Of a stretch of DNA of 64,000 bases, positions 9,900 to 17,740 are shown piece after piece. A program made the translations under genes and the position numbers. Positions within the stretch are counted from its first letter, which is position 1, and each line of letters starts with the position of its first letter. The notes below the pieces were generated by a model, which saw nothing but the letters and a program-made list of their open reading frames with translations, searched no databases and was not told the origin of the DNA. The DNA comes from Salegentibacter lacus (lineage in GTDB: Bacteria; Bacteroidota; Bacteroidia; Flavobacteriales; Flavobacteriaceae): NCBI RefSeq assembly GCF_020164555.1, contig NZ_JAIQZB010000002.1, positions 186,001 to 250,000 of the forward strand, in the 5' to 3' direction.

Positions 9900-9900
9900 G

Positions 9901-9974
9901 TGGAGAATATCGGAGTCGAACCGATGACCTTTTGGCTGCCAGCCAAACGCTCTAGCCAGCTGAGCTAATCCCCC
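9901..9974 (-). tRNA. tRNA-Ala (anticodon GGC)
   Basis: The 74-base cloverleaf has acceptor arms GGGGGAT and ATTCTCC, D stem GCTC/GAGC, anticodon stem TTTGG/CCAAA with loop CTGGCAG giving anticodon GGC, and T stem ATCGG/CCGAT with loop TTCGACT. The acceptor contains a G3-U70 wobble, the classic alanine identity element, supporting the call independently of the anticodon. Discriminator A is encoded; the CCA tail is not. It reads alanine GCC/GCU codons. Confidence 0.92.
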
Positions 9975-10046
9975 AATTGGAAGGCAAATGTAATAATTTT
10001 CTGTAAATTTCAACACAGAACTTTTATTTATTATTCCTGAATAAAA

Positions 10047-10556
10047 ATGATTAGAAAAGCTAACTTAGAAGATCTCAACGAAATCAAAAAACTGACCGAA
10101 GCCTGTGCTGAAGCGCTTCAGCAGCAAAATATTCATCAATGGAACGAGCATTATCCATCCCGGGAAAAGCTTCAAAATGATATTCAGCGAGAAGAACTAT
10201 TTGTTTACGAAATAGAAGAAGATCGCATTATTGCCATTATGGTACTTACTCCAAAAATGGATGCCGTGTATGAGAATATTCAATGGCTTACGGAAACCGA
10301 TAAAAATTTATACATCCATAGGCTGGCCACGCACCCAAAGTTCTGGGGTAAGGGCTACGCCAGGAAAATGATGGATTTTGCCGAAGAATTTGCTAAAAAT
10401 CAAAATTCCACTTCGATAAGACTGGATACTTTCAGTAAAAATATTCGGAATCTAAAATTCTATGAAAATCGTGGTTATGAAAGACTTGGCGACGTTTATT
10501 TTCCGCACAAAAACGAATATCCGTTTCATTGTTATGAAAAGAAAATGATAGAATAA
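10047..10556 (+). CDS. GNAT-family N-acetyltransferase
   Basis: A 169-residue acetyltransferase of unknown substrate. The acetyl-CoA-binding motif A is RLATHPKFWGKGYARKMM (about 92-109), with the expected G-x-G-x-A turn, and a C-terminal NIRNLKFYENRGYERLG segment (motif B). It stands alone between tRNA-Ala and the MATE gene. The family covers antibiotics, protein N-termini and small amines, so no substrate can be assigned from sequence alone. Confidence 0.85.
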   Translation: MIRKANLEDLNEIKKLTEACAEALQQQNIHQWNEHYPSREKLQNDIQREELFVYEIEEDRIIAIMVLTPKMDAVYENIQWLTETDKNLYIHRLATHPKFWGKGYARKMMDFAEEFAKNQNSTSIRLDTFSKNIRNLKFYENRGYERLGDVYFPHKNEYPFHCYEKKMIE

Positions 10557-10622
10557 AGGGAAAAAAACTGAAAAAATTGCCATGAAATTAAACCGGCGCT
10601 TAGGCTTTAAAATAAAGCATTC

Positions 10623-10630
10623 TATATTTG
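10623..10630 (+). promoter_or_regulatory. Putative -7 element overlapping the annotated MATE start
   Basis: TATATTTG fits TAnnTTTG but overlaps the first possible TTG start of the MATE gene at 10628. If it is used, the transcript begins downstream of that TTG, and a later start such as TTG 10649, or leaderless translation, is needed. Confidence 0.45.
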
Positions 10631-11977
10631 CTGTTGAAAAAACCACTTTTGGAGTCTTCCGTTAGTTTTAAAAATATAAACCGCATTGCCATTCCCGCGA
10701 TTATCGCCGGAATTGCCGAACCGCTCATTTCCCTTACCGATATCGCGGTAATTGGAAATGTAGAAAATAACTCGGTTGAAGCACTTGCGGCGGCCGGGAT
10801 CGTTGGTTCATTTCTTTCAGCCATTATTTGGATTGTTGCGCAAACCAAAACCGCCATTTCAGCTATTGTTTCGCAACATTTGGGTGCAAACCGACTTCAC
10901 GCTGTAAAAACATTAATTCCGCAGGCTATTTATTTCAATTTTGCCTTCAGTTTAGTAATTTATTTTACCACCGCTTTTTTTGCTGAAGCAATCTTTAGCG
11001 CTTACAATGCAGAGGGTTTGATCTTGCAATATTCTGAAGATTATTATCAAATTCGCGCTTTAGGCTATCCGCTAACTTTGGTGACTTTTGCGATTTTTGG
11101 GGTATTCCGCGGATTACAAAATACGCTTTGGGCAATGAAATGCAGCCTCGCCGGTGCCGGGATAAATGTAGCGTTAGATTTCCTGCTAGTCTACGGTATA
11201 GAAGGACTTATTCCTGCAATGCATCTAAAAGGTGCTGCTTATGCCAGCCTGGCTGCGCAGGCTACGATGCTAATTATGGCACTGTGGTTTTTCTTTAAAA
11301 AAACCCCTTTCCATTTAAAATTGAGTTTTACTATTAATCCGCGGTTAAAAGGGCTTTTACTTATGGCTGGGAATCTCTTTGTAAGAACTGCCGCGCTCAA
11401 TTTTGCCATTTATCTCGCCAATGCCTACGCAACAGATTATGGGAAAAACTATATCGCCGCACAGAGTATTTTAATGAATATCTGGCTATTTTTTAGCTTT
11501 TTTATTGATGGTTATGCTAACGCCGGCAATGCGATTGGCGGGAAATTACTCGGTTCACGGGATTACAAGAATCTGTGGGAACTCAGTAAAAAAATAAGCA
11601 AATACGCAGTGTTGATCGCTTTTATTTTAATGGCCATTTGCGGACTTTTCTACAACCAAATCGGTTTGGTATTTAATAAAGATATTACGGTACTGGCTAT
11701 ATTTTCTTCGGTGTTTTGGATTGTTCTATTAATGCAACCCGTAAATGCCATCGCTTTTATGTTCGATGGGATTTTTAAAGGTTTGGGCGAGGCAAAATAC
11801 CTTCGGAACTTACTACTCGTAGCTACTTTCCTGGGTTTCACTCCTGCTCTATTAATTTCAGATTATTTCGGTTTAAAACTCTACGGAATCTGGATTGCAT
11901 TTTTCGTGTGGATGCTTATACGCAGTGTCGGTTTGGTGATTAAATTCCGAAGAAAATACTTGCAAAAAGAAGTCTGA
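10628..11977 (+). CDS. MATE-family multidrug/sodium exporter
   Basis: A 449-residue inner-membrane protein with about 12 hydrophobic segments, of the MATE family that exports cationic drugs and metabolites in exchange for Na+ or H+. Typical features are the N-terminal NINRIAIPAIIAGIAEPLIS helix and the internal similarity of the two halves (LTDIAVIGN early, and the FFIDGYANAGNAIGGKLLGS region in the second half). The start is uncertain: there is no ATG, and TTG codons occur at 10628, 10634 and 10649. The promoter-like element at 10623-10630 favours the last. It appears to be a single-gene unit. Confidence 0.88.
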   Translation: MLLKKPLLESSVSFKNINRIAIPAIIAGIAEPLISLTDIAVIGNVENNSVEALAAAGIVGSFLSAIIWIVAQTKTAISAIVSQHLGANRLHAVKTLIPQAIYFNFAFSLVIYFTTAFFAEAIFSAYNAEGLILQYSEDYYQIRALGYPLTLVTFAIFGVFRGLQNTLWAMKCSLAGAGINVALDFLLVYGIEGLIPAMHLKGAAYASLAAQATMLIMALWFFFKKTPFHLKLSFTINPRLKGLLLMAGNLFVRTAALNFAIYLANAYATDYGKNYIAAQSILMNIWLFFSFFIDGYANAGNAIGGKLLGSRDYKNLWELSKKISKYAVLIAFILMAICGLFYNQIGLVFNKDITVLAIFSSVFWIVLLMQPVNAIAFMFDGIFKGLGEAKYLRNLLLVATFLGFTPALLISDYFGLKLYGIWIAFFVWMLIRSVGLVIKFRRKYLQKEV

Positions 11978-11980
11978 TAT

Positions 11981-12013
11981 TTCAGTGGGCAGTTTGCAGT
12001 CTCAGTTGGCAGG
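11981..12013. repeat. Short degenerate direct-repeat patch (GCAGT units)
   Basis: Immediately after the MATE stop codon, the units GGGCAGTTTGCAGT and CAGTTGGCAG repeat a core TGGCAGT/TTGCAGT. It looks like a small non-coding repeat; its function is unknown. Confidence 0.4.
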
Positions 12014-12074
12014 TTAGGGTTGGTTTTTTGGCCAATTTTTAACCTCGAACAGCTTATTTCAACTTTAATCTTTC

Positions 12075-12082
12075 TAAATTTG
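12075..12082 (+). promoter_or_regulatory. Putative -7 element of the enoyl-CoA hydratase gene
   Basis: TAAATTTG matches TAnnTTTG and sits 29 bases upstream of the ATG. No well-spaced -33 element is evident. Confidence 0.45.
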
Positions 12083-12111
12083 GTTATTCAGCTAACCTGA
12101 AAATCAATTTT

Positions 12112-12879
12112 ATGTCAACCACACGAGAAAACGGAAGTTTATACACCAATATTAAAAATGGAATCGCTCACCTGGAGTTTGGCCACCCCGCCAGTAACTC
12201 ATTTCCTTCAGAATTGCTAGATCGGCTTGAGAAAGAATTTCAGAAATTATCTGAAGACGACAACGTTAAAGTGATTCTATTAAAATCTGAAGGAGAAAAA
12301 GCTTTTTGTGCAGGAGCTTCTTTTGACGAGCTGGTGGCGATTGAAACCATGCAGGCGGGAAAATTATTTTTCTCCGGGTTTGCAAAAGTTTTAAACGCAA
12401 TGCGAAAATGTAAAAAACTCATCGTGGGACGCATCCAGGGAAAAACTGTTGGCGGCGGCGTTGGACTGGTTGCCGCCTGCGATTATGCGATGGCTACTGA
12501 TGCTGCAGCGGTGAAACTTTCAGAAATTAGTATAGGTATTGGTCCGTTTGTAATTGCCCCGGCCGTAGAGCGCAAAATTGGCGTTGGTGCACTTGGCGAA
12601 TTAAGCCTGGCCGCTCACGAATGGAAAAACGCATATTGGGCTAAAGATAAAGGACTTTACGCTCGTGTTTTTGAAAGTCTGAAAGATTTGGATAAAGAAG
12701 TTGCTATTTTCACCGAAAAACTGGCTTCTTACAATCCGGAAGCCCTCTACGAAATGAAACAAATGCTTTGGAAAAACACAGATCACTGGGACGAATTACT
12801 GGCTGAAAGAGCGGCAATTTCAGGAGAATTAGTACTTTCAGACTTCACAAAAAACGCTTTAAAAAAATATAAAAAATAA
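12112..12879 (+). CDS. Enoyl-CoA hydratase/isomerase family protein
   Basis: A crotonase-fold enzyme of 255 residues acting on acyl-CoA thioesters. The two oxyanion-hole segments are seen: AFCAGASFDEL (about 64-74) and GKTVGGGVGLVAACDYA (about 109-125). The substrate cannot be fixed by motif; in Bacteroidota such proteins sit in beta-oxidation, leucine catabolism or phenylacetate degradation, but no such neighbours are present. It is followed after 3 bases by a very small membrane protein gene, so it may lead an operon of small proteins. Confidence 0.82.
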   Translation: MSTTRENGSLYTNIKNGIAHLEFGHPASNSFPSELLDRLEKEFQKLSEDDNVKVILLKSEGEKAFCAGASFDELVAIETMQAGKLFFSGFAKVLNAMRKCKKLIVGRIQGKTVGGGVGLVAACDYAMATDAAAVKLSEISIGIGPFVIAPAVERKIGVGALGELSLAAHEWKNAYWAKDKGLYARVFESLKDLDKEVAIFTEKLASYNPEALYEMKQMLWKNTDHWDELLAERAAISGELVLSDFTKNALKKYKK

Positions 12880-12882
12880 ATT

Positions 12883-13062
12883 ATGTATTTACTCTACTTT
12901 GGCCAAACCGGCGATAAGGCACATAGCCTTGGATATTCCATAGGTTATTTTATTGGTGACAACATTCTTTTTTTACTTATCGGTTTTCTAATAATTGCCG
13001 GCATTTTTGTGTTCTTTCTTCGCAAAATGATCACAAATAATAAACGACAGATTAAAAATTAG
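12883..13062 (+). CDS. Small membrane protein, 59 residues, unknown
   Basis: I do not recognise this protein. It starts with ATG 3 bases after the preceding gene, a typical operon spacing, and encodes a polar N-terminus (about 1-26), a single hydrophobic helix (about 28-46) and a strongly basic tail (RKMITNNKRQIKN), which suggests an inner-membrane protein with a cytoplasmic C-terminus. Support for its being real comes from the clean open frame, the spacing and the membrane-protein pattern; there is no homology evidence. Confidence 0.55.
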   Translation: MYLLYFGQTGDKAHSLGYSIGYFIGDNILFLLIGFLIIAGIFVFFLRKMITNNKRQIKN

Positions 13063-13171
13063 CTTAGGTTATCAACTTCTCAAGTTTCTGTAATAAGGTT
13101 TTTAGGAAATTAGCATCACTATAACAAAGTTCTTAGGTAAAAAGCTTAATTTCAACAATAGAAATTAGCTT

Positions 13172-13360
13172 ATGAGTGTACTACAGCAACATTTACCAAA
13201 AGACCGTGATGCCACCCGCGAAGAAGAATGGGGTTTTACCATTTGGGAATTTATCGCCGATAACTGGCTTTACCTTGTGGGTATTTTAATAATTCTTGCC
13301 ATTTTCTTTTATGCGCGCTACAACTGGAGGAGAAGACAGGAAAAAAACCGTATGAACTAA
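13172..13360 (+). CDS. Small membrane protein, 62 residues, unknown
   Basis: An acidic, Trp-rich N-terminal region (EEEWGFTIWEFIADNW, about 17-32) leads into one hydrophobic helix (about 33-49) and a highly basic end (RYNWRRRQEKNRMN). This predicts a bitopic inner-membrane protein with its C-terminus inside the cell. Its stop codon TAA overlaps the ATG of the next small gene by one base (TAATG), so the two are translationally coupled. No known family is recognised. Confidence 0.6.
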   Translation: MSVLQQHLPKDRDATREEEWGFTIWEFIADNWLYLVGILIILAIFFYARYNWRRRQEKNRMN

Positions 13361-13470
13361 TGGGAGAAGATACCTGGGAGTTTTTAAGTTTCCTTAGCGG
13401 AATGGGATTCTGGCTTATTTTAGCCGTAGTTTTAATTGTAGTGGTTATTTACAAGAAATACTTCAAATAG
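13360..13470 (+). CDS. Very small membrane protein, 36 residues, unknown
   Basis: This frame begins in a TAATG overlap with the 62-residue gene and ends exactly one base before the convergent oxygenase gene. The product is a short acidic start (MGEDTWEF), a hydrophobic helix (about 14-30) and a basic end (YKKYFK). The shared W-E-F motif before the helix hints at common descent with its upstream neighbour. It is unrecognised and would escape most gene finders because of its size; coupling is the main evidence. Confidence 0.5.
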   Translation: MGEDTWEFLSFLSGMGFWLILAVVLIVVVIYKKYFK

Positions 13471-14127
13471 CTACCTGGTTTTCAACCATCCGGTAATACT
13501 TAAACGGGCGGTTTTTACAGGTTTTACTTCGTGTTCCAGCACCTGGCTTTCAAAAATCACTACGCGACCCGCTAGTGGATATATAGCTTTTGAAACCTCA
13601 ACGCCATTTTCTTTAGAATAAATTACCAATTCCCCGCCGTTTTCAGGCTTCCAGTCTTCCTCGTTTAAATAACAGACCATAGATAGTTTTCTTCTCCCGT
13701 CGTTCTGAAATGTATCTAAATGTCGCTGATAAAAAGTACCTTCAGGATAAAGTGCGTAATGGAATTCTTTGGTCAAAATCCCCAGGAAACAGGTTTTGTT
13801 TAGATAAGCTATTAGTGAATTAATTTTACTAAAAAAGAGGTTTTCAACTTTTCCGGCTTCAGCTTCGTTAAGCCATAAAATAAAATCTCCCCGAATAGAT
13901 TTTGCTACAATTTCATTGGTTTTATTACCAATTGCTGCTTTCTTGAACTGGGCTTCTTCAAATTTCGATTTTAGGGAATTCCGAAGCATTGCAACCTCTT
14001 CAGCATCAAAAAAATCATCTACAATACTGTATTGGTTTTCTACCAGATCAGTAATAATACTTTCGTAAAAAGGATTCTCTTTAAAATCCAGTTGTTCAAA
14101 AAGCTCTGTGGTGTTTTGTGATTCCAT
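13471..14127 (-). CDS. 2-oxoglutarate/Fe(II)-dependent oxygenase family protein
   Basis: A 218-residue protein of the prolyl-4-hydroxylase-like 2OG-Fe(II) superfamily. The metal-binding H-x-D is in FYQRHLDTF, the distal His in QVLEHEVKPV, and the 2-oxoglutarate Arg in KTARLSITGW. The region NDGRRKLSMVCYLNE is the typical strand before the double-stranded beta helix. Bacterial relatives hydroxylate proline residues of proteins such as elongation factors, but the substrate here is unknown. I chose the ATG at 14127 over one at 14136, because the promoter element at 14148-14155 is too near the latter. Confidence 0.82.
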   Translation of the reverse strand: MESQNTTELFEQLDFKENPFYESIITDLVENQYSIVDDFFDAEEVAMLRNSLKSKFEEAQFKKAAIGNKTNEIVAKSIRGDFILWLNEAEAGKVENLFFSKINSLIAYLNKTCFLGILTKEFHYALYPEGTFYQRHLDTFQNDGRRKLSMVCYLNEEDWKPENGGELVIYSKENGVEVSKAIYPLAGRVVIFESQVLEHEVKPVKTARLSITGWLKTR

Positions 14128-14147
14128 TTTCAACATAAAAAACTGTA

Positions 14148-14155
14148 CAAATATA
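14148..14155 (-). promoter_or_regulatory. Putative -7 element of the oxygenase gene
   Basis: On the minus strand this reads TATATTTG, a full match to TAnnTTTG, 20 bases before the preferred ATG at 14127. Confidence 0.5.
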
Positions 14156-14204
14156 CTTTAGAAAGTTAAATGGGGCGCCAAAAAATATAACGCTAAAAAA
14201 CCCT

Positions 14205-14212
14205 TAACTTTG
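14205..14212 (+). promoter_or_regulatory. Putative -7 element of queD
   Basis: TAACTTTG matches TAnnTTTG, 16 bases before the queD ATG. With the element at 14148-14155 it forms a compact divergent promoter region. Confidence 0.5.
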
Positions 14213-14228
14213 CCAAAAATAACCTGCG

Positions 14229-14690
14229 ATGAGCAAGATTAGGATTACCAAAAAGTTTTCTTTTGAAACCGGACATGCCCTTTACGGCTACGACGGAAAA
14301 TGCCGAAATGTACACGGCCACAGCTATAAATTAAGTGTTTGCGTAATTGGCGAACCTATTACCGATAAAGATAACGTTAAGTTTGGGATGGTCATAGATT
14401 TTGGGGACCTGAAAAAGATCGTAAAAGCAGAAATCGTTGACCAGTTTGATCACGCGACGGTTTTTAATAAAAATACGCCTCACGTTGAACTTGCTGAAGA
14501 ATTAAAAAACCGCGGTCATCATGTGATCCTGGTTGAATACCAACCTACCAGCGAAAATATGGTAGTAGATTTTGCTGAAAAAATCCAAAAACATTTACCA
14601 AATCATATTAAACTTCACTCGCTAAAACTCCAGGAAACCGAATCCAGCTTTGCTGAATGGTATGCAAGTGATCAGACCCTCTCCCAATAA
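14229..14690 (+). CDS. queD: 6-carboxytetrahydropterin synthase
   Basis: This 153-residue enzyme of the PTPS/QueD family converts 7,8-dihydroneopterin triphosphate to 6-carboxy-tetrahydropterin in queuosine/preQ0 synthesis. Zinc ligands are H16, H29 and H31, and the QueD-type catalytic motif C-x3-H-G-H is present (C25 to H31, CRNVHGH). The acidic C-terminal LQETESSFAEW holds the substrate-anchoring Glu. A pyruvoyl-tetrahydropterin synthase role is less likely given the CxxxHGH spacing. No queC, queE or queF is nearby. It has its own promoter-like element, divergent from the oxygenase. Confidence 0.88.
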   Translation: MSKIRITKKFSFETGHALYGYDGKCRNVHGHSYKLSVCVIGEPITDKDNVKFGMVIDFGDLKKIVKAEIVDQFDHATVFNKNTPHVELAEELKNRGHHVILVEYQPTSENMVVDFAEKIQKHLPNHIKLHSLKLQETESSFAEWYASDQTLSQ

Positions 14691-14851
14691 TTCGAGATAA
14701 AATGAGAAGTGAAAAAGCTGCTTCCCTTTCTAAAGGAAAGGTGAATTGATATTCGGTAGAAGATTAAGACGGACGGGGTAAATCACGAGTTATCAAAATC
14801 TACAAGGTCTTCTGTTAAAATATTTATATTTACAGCTCAGAATAATCATCT

Positions 14852-15604
14852 ATGACCATTCCACAAGGTAAAAAAGTCTATTTTTCCAGCGATAATCACC
14901 TGGGCGCTCCTAGCCAGGAAGAAAGTCGGCCGCGGGAAGTACGTTTTGTAAAATGGCTGGACGAAATTAAGGAGGATGCCGCTGCTATTTTTCTACTTGG
15001 GGATTTATTCGATTTTTGGTTTGAATACAAACACGCTGTACCTAAAGGTTTTGTTCGAGTTTTAGGAAAATTAGCCGAAATTAAAGATAGTGGTATTCCT
15101 GTTTATTTTTTCGTTGGGAACCACGATTTGTGGATGCAGAATTATTTTGAAGAAGAATTGAATATCCCGGTTTTTCATAAACCAAAAGAATTTGAATTTA
15201 ATAATAAAACTTTCCTTGTAGGCCACGGCGACGGACTCGGACCCGGGGATCACGGCTATAAGCGAATGAAAAAGGTTTTTACCAATCCGTTATCAAAGTG
15301 GCTTTACCGTTGGTTACACCCCGATTTAGGCATTCCGTTAGCACAATATTTTTCCGTAAAAAACAAAGCGATTTCTGGCGATGAAGAACAGGAATTTTTA
15401 GGTGAAGAAAAAGAGTGGCTTATTCAATATTGTCGGCGAAAATTAGAAGAAAAGCACTACGATTATTTTCTATTTGGTCATAGACATTTACCCCTGGAAA
15501 TAGACCTCAACGGAAAATCTACCTATATCAACACCGGAGACTGGATCGATTTTTACACCTACGCGGTTTTTGATGGTGAAAAAACAAGTTTGGAAAAGTT
15601 ATAA
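14852..15604 (+). CDS. lpxH: UDP-2,3-diacylglucosamine diphosphatase
   Basis: A 250-residue calcineurin-like metallophosphoesterase that removes UMP from UDP-2,3-diacylglucosamine to give lipid X in lipid A synthesis, peripheral to the inner membrane. The metal-binding motifs occur in the expected order: SDNHLG, LLGDLFDFW, FVGNHDLW, VGHGDGLGPGDHGYKRMK and FGHRH. The long GDGLGPGD segment is typical of LpxH-like enzymes. The preceding 160-base gap holds no gene, only a weak hairpin and a near-consensus TATATTTA around 14826. Confidence 0.87.
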   Translation: MTIPQGKKVYFSSDNHLGAPSQEESRPREVRFVKWLDEIKEDAAAIFLLGDLFDFWFEYKHAVPKGFVRVLGKLAEIKDSGIPVYFFVGNHDLWMQNYFEEELNIPVFHKPKEFEFNNKTFLVGHGDGLGPGDHGYKRMKKVFTNPLSKWLYRWLHPDLGIPLAQYFSVKNKAISGDEEQEFLGEEKEWLIQYCRRKLEEKHYDYFLFGHRHLPLEIDLNGKSTYINTGDWIDFYTYAVFDGEKTSLEKL

Positions 15605-15614
15605 ATTCAGAATA

Positions 15615-15859
15615 CTATTCTTGGCGTTTATGCAGCTGTATTCCCGGTTCAGGTTGATGAAGGGAGTCTAGTAAAACGTTCCGGTTTTCACCACTTAGCA
15701 GATAAAGACTTTCTCTAATTGAATTATATTCTTCAATTGGAATTAGGGCCAAATCCTTACCTTCCTTACATTTTATAATGACTTCATTTTTATCGTTTTG
15801 CATTCTATCAATCCAATATTTTGATTAAAACAGAATTCTGAATAATTGACCTTTTTCAT
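15615..15859 (-). pseudogene. Frameshifted YefM/Phd-type antitoxin remnant
   Basis: Two overlapping minus-strand frames together rebuild a YefM-family antitoxin. The first, from ATG at 15859, gives MKKVNYSEFCFNQNI, matching the usual VNYSEF N-terminal DNA-binding start, and ends after 28 codons. The second, open from just upstream of 15803, gives DRMQNDKNEVII, then LALIPIEEYNSIRESLYLLS, the family's signature second half. Full-length relatives are one continuous frame of about 75-85 residues, so a small indel near 15810-15825 has split it. No YoeB/RelE-type toxin follows: lpxH ends 10 bases beyond. An internal start at 15803 could still make a 62-residue piece lacking the DNA-binding part. 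Confidence 0.65.
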
Positions 15860-15918
15860 TTTACAAAAGATTATTTAATTCATGCAGATTAGCAATTAAT
15901 TATCCAAACAGCAGTGAA

Positions 15919-17613
15919 TCACTCGCTAATATCTCTCAACCTTAACTGGATAGAAACATTTCCATTCCATTCGTTTTCATCTAAAGAATAGACTGCTTTA
16001 AAGCTTTTCCCTTCTGAAATTGTTTCAAATTTTTCTCCCAAACCGAAGCCAATCATATCAAAAGTGGCAGATTTTCCCTCCTGCTTAACCTGGCATTTTA
16101 AGTGGGCTTCATCGGCCCCTACACATTTCCCATAACCGGTATCGGTAAGGTTTTGTGTCATAAAGATGGGCGTCATATTCCCGGGGCCAAAAGGGGCAAA
16201 TTGTTTTAAAATCCTAAAAAATTTCGGGGTAATTTCATCCAGGCCAATTTGGGCATCTACCAAAATTTCAGGTATAAGCAGGCGTTTATCAATGGTTTCA
16301 GAAACCACCGATTCAAATTTGGCTTTAAAATTTTCATATTCCGAAGCTTCTAAAGTGAGCCCCGCAGCATATTTGTGTCCCCCAAACTGCTCAATATGTT
16401 CTTTACAGGCTTCCAGGGCATTATACACATCAAAGCCTTTTACCGAGCGCGCTGAAGCCGCCAGTTTCTCCCCGCTTTTCGTAAAAACCAGCGTTGGGCG
16501 GTAATAGGTTTCGGTTAAACGTGAAGCTACAATGCCAATCACGCCTTTATGCCAACCCTCGTGATAAACCACGGTGCTATAGCGTTCCTGTTCCTGCAGT
16601 TCTTCAATTTGTCCCAGGGCTTCAATCGTAATTGCTTTATCTGTAGTTTTTCTTTCCGCATTAAAATTTTCAATTTCTCCAGCAAATTTCATTGCAGTAG
16701 CTTCATCCTCTTCGGTAAGCAAATTTACGGCGTGCAGGCCGTGTTTCATCCTTCCGGCGGCATTTATACGCGGGGCAATGATAAAAACAACATCAGTTAT
16801 TGTAAGTTTTTCTTTTTTTACCTGGGCTAAAATCGCCTTAAAGCCCATTCGGGGTGCAACGTTAATAACGTTTAAACCGTGATAAGCCAGAATTCTATTT
16901 TCCCCTGTTATCGGCACGATATCGGCGCCAATGGCAGTTGCCACAAGATCCAGATAAGGCAGCAAAACTTCCGGAGCTCCACCTCTTTTAGCATTTATAG
17001 CCTGGATTAATTTAAACCCAACACCGCAACCGCAAAGTTCTTTATAAGGATATTCACAATCTTCGCGTTTAGGATCCAAAACTGCAACAGCTTCAGGAAT
17101 TGTATTTCCCGGTCGGTGGTGGTCACAGATAATAAAATCGATTCCTTTTTCGGCTGCATAAGCCACTTTATCTATGGCTTTTATTCCACAATCCAGGGCA
17201 ATTATCAATGAAATCTCGTTATCGCAGGCGAAATCGATTCCCTGGTAAGAAATACCATAGCCTTCAGCATATCTATCGGGAATATAAGTCGCCACATTTG
17301 GTGTAAGGGTTTTTAGGTACGAAGACATTAGCGCCACACTCGTGGTGCCGTCTACATCGTAATCACCATAAACCATAATATTTTCTTCGGAAGCAATTGC
17401 TTGGTGAATTCGGTTTACTGCCACATCCATATCTTTCATCAGGTATGGATCGTGGAGATCATCCAGGCTGGGCCTGAAAAACTTTTTTGCGGCTTCAAAA
17501 GTATCGATTCCGCGTTGAACTAAAAGCGTGGCAACAGCTGGCGAAATCCCTAATTCCCCTGAAAGCTTATTTACAACTAAAGAATCGGGTTTAGGTTTTA
17601 AAGTCCAGCGCAT
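15919..17613 (-). CDS. recJ: Single-stranded-DNA-specific 5'-3' exonuclease RecJ
   Basis: RecJ degrades 5' single strands in recombination and mismatch repair. The 564-residue protein has the DHH phosphoesterase motifs: GDYDVDGTTS (D84, D86, D88), D141, and DHHRPG (D164-H165-H166). The C-terminal DHHA1 region includes FGGHKYAAGL, and an OB-like domain follows. Length and motif order match the family. It is a single-gene unit divergent from the adenine deaminase gene, with a promoter-like element close upstream. Confidence 0.93.
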   Translation of the reverse strand: MRWTLKPKPDSLVVNKLSGELGISPAVATLLVQRGIDTFEAAKKFFRPSLDDLHDPYLMKDMDVAVNRIHQAIASEENIMVYGDYDVDGTTSVALMSSYLKTLTPNVATYIPDRYAEGYGISYQGIDFACDNEISLIIALDCGIKAIDKVAYAAEKGIDFIICDHHRPGNTIPEAVAVLDPKREDCEYPYKELCGCGVGFKLIQAINAKRGGAPEVLLPYLDLVATAIGADIVPITGENRILAYHGLNVINVAPRMGFKAILAQVKKEKLTITDVVFIIAPRINAAGRMKHGLHAVNLLTEEDEATAMKFAGEIENFNAERKTTDKAITIEALGQIEELQEQERYSTVVYHEGWHKGVIGIVASRLTETYYRPTLVFTKSGEKLAASARSVKGFDVYNALEACKEHIEQFGGHKYAAGLTLEASEYENFKAKFESVVSETIDKRLLIPEILVDAQIGLDEITPKFFRILKQFAPFGPGNMTPIFMTQNLTDTGYGKCVGADEAHLKCQVKQEGKSATFDMIGFGLGEKFETISEGKSFKAVYSLDENEWNGNVSIQLRLRDISE

Positions 17614-17626
17614 ATTAAGTTTTTTT

Positions 17627-17655
17627 CAAAAATACACATTGTATTTCAATCCAAA
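17627..17655 (-). promoter_or_regulatory. Putative promoter of recJ
   Basis: On the minus strand TTTG (17655-17652) is followed 17 bases later by TATTTTTG (17634-17627), which ends 13 bases before the recJ ATG. Confidence 0.5.
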
Positions 17656-17740
17656 TAAGAGGGAATTCACTAAAACCGATTCTCAAAAAATTTCATCAAT
17701 TAATAATAATACCTAATTTCACGCTTTAAATTATAGACAA

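Larger units (their letters stand above)
9605..10046. other. Non-protein region with terminators, repeats and tRNA-Ala
   Basis: This 442-base gap holds the hydrolase terminator, one copy of the two-hairpin repeat (9679-9757), a separate small palindrome (9805-9823, arms TCCCGAT and ATCGGGA), the tRNA terminator and tRNA-Ala on the minus strand. No protein-coding signal is convincing here. Confidence 0.8.

Noticed and set aside
9828-10016. A 62-codon minus-strand frame over the tRNA-Ala region
   Set aside because: It is read through the tRNA itself; the GLAQLARAFGWQPKGHRFDSD-type translation is a known artefact of tRNA genes.
14691-14851. Possible small RNA or gene before lpxH
   Set aside because: The 160 bases contain a weak CCTTTC/GGAAAGG hairpin and look like decayed repeat; there is no convincing promoter-terminator pair or open frame.
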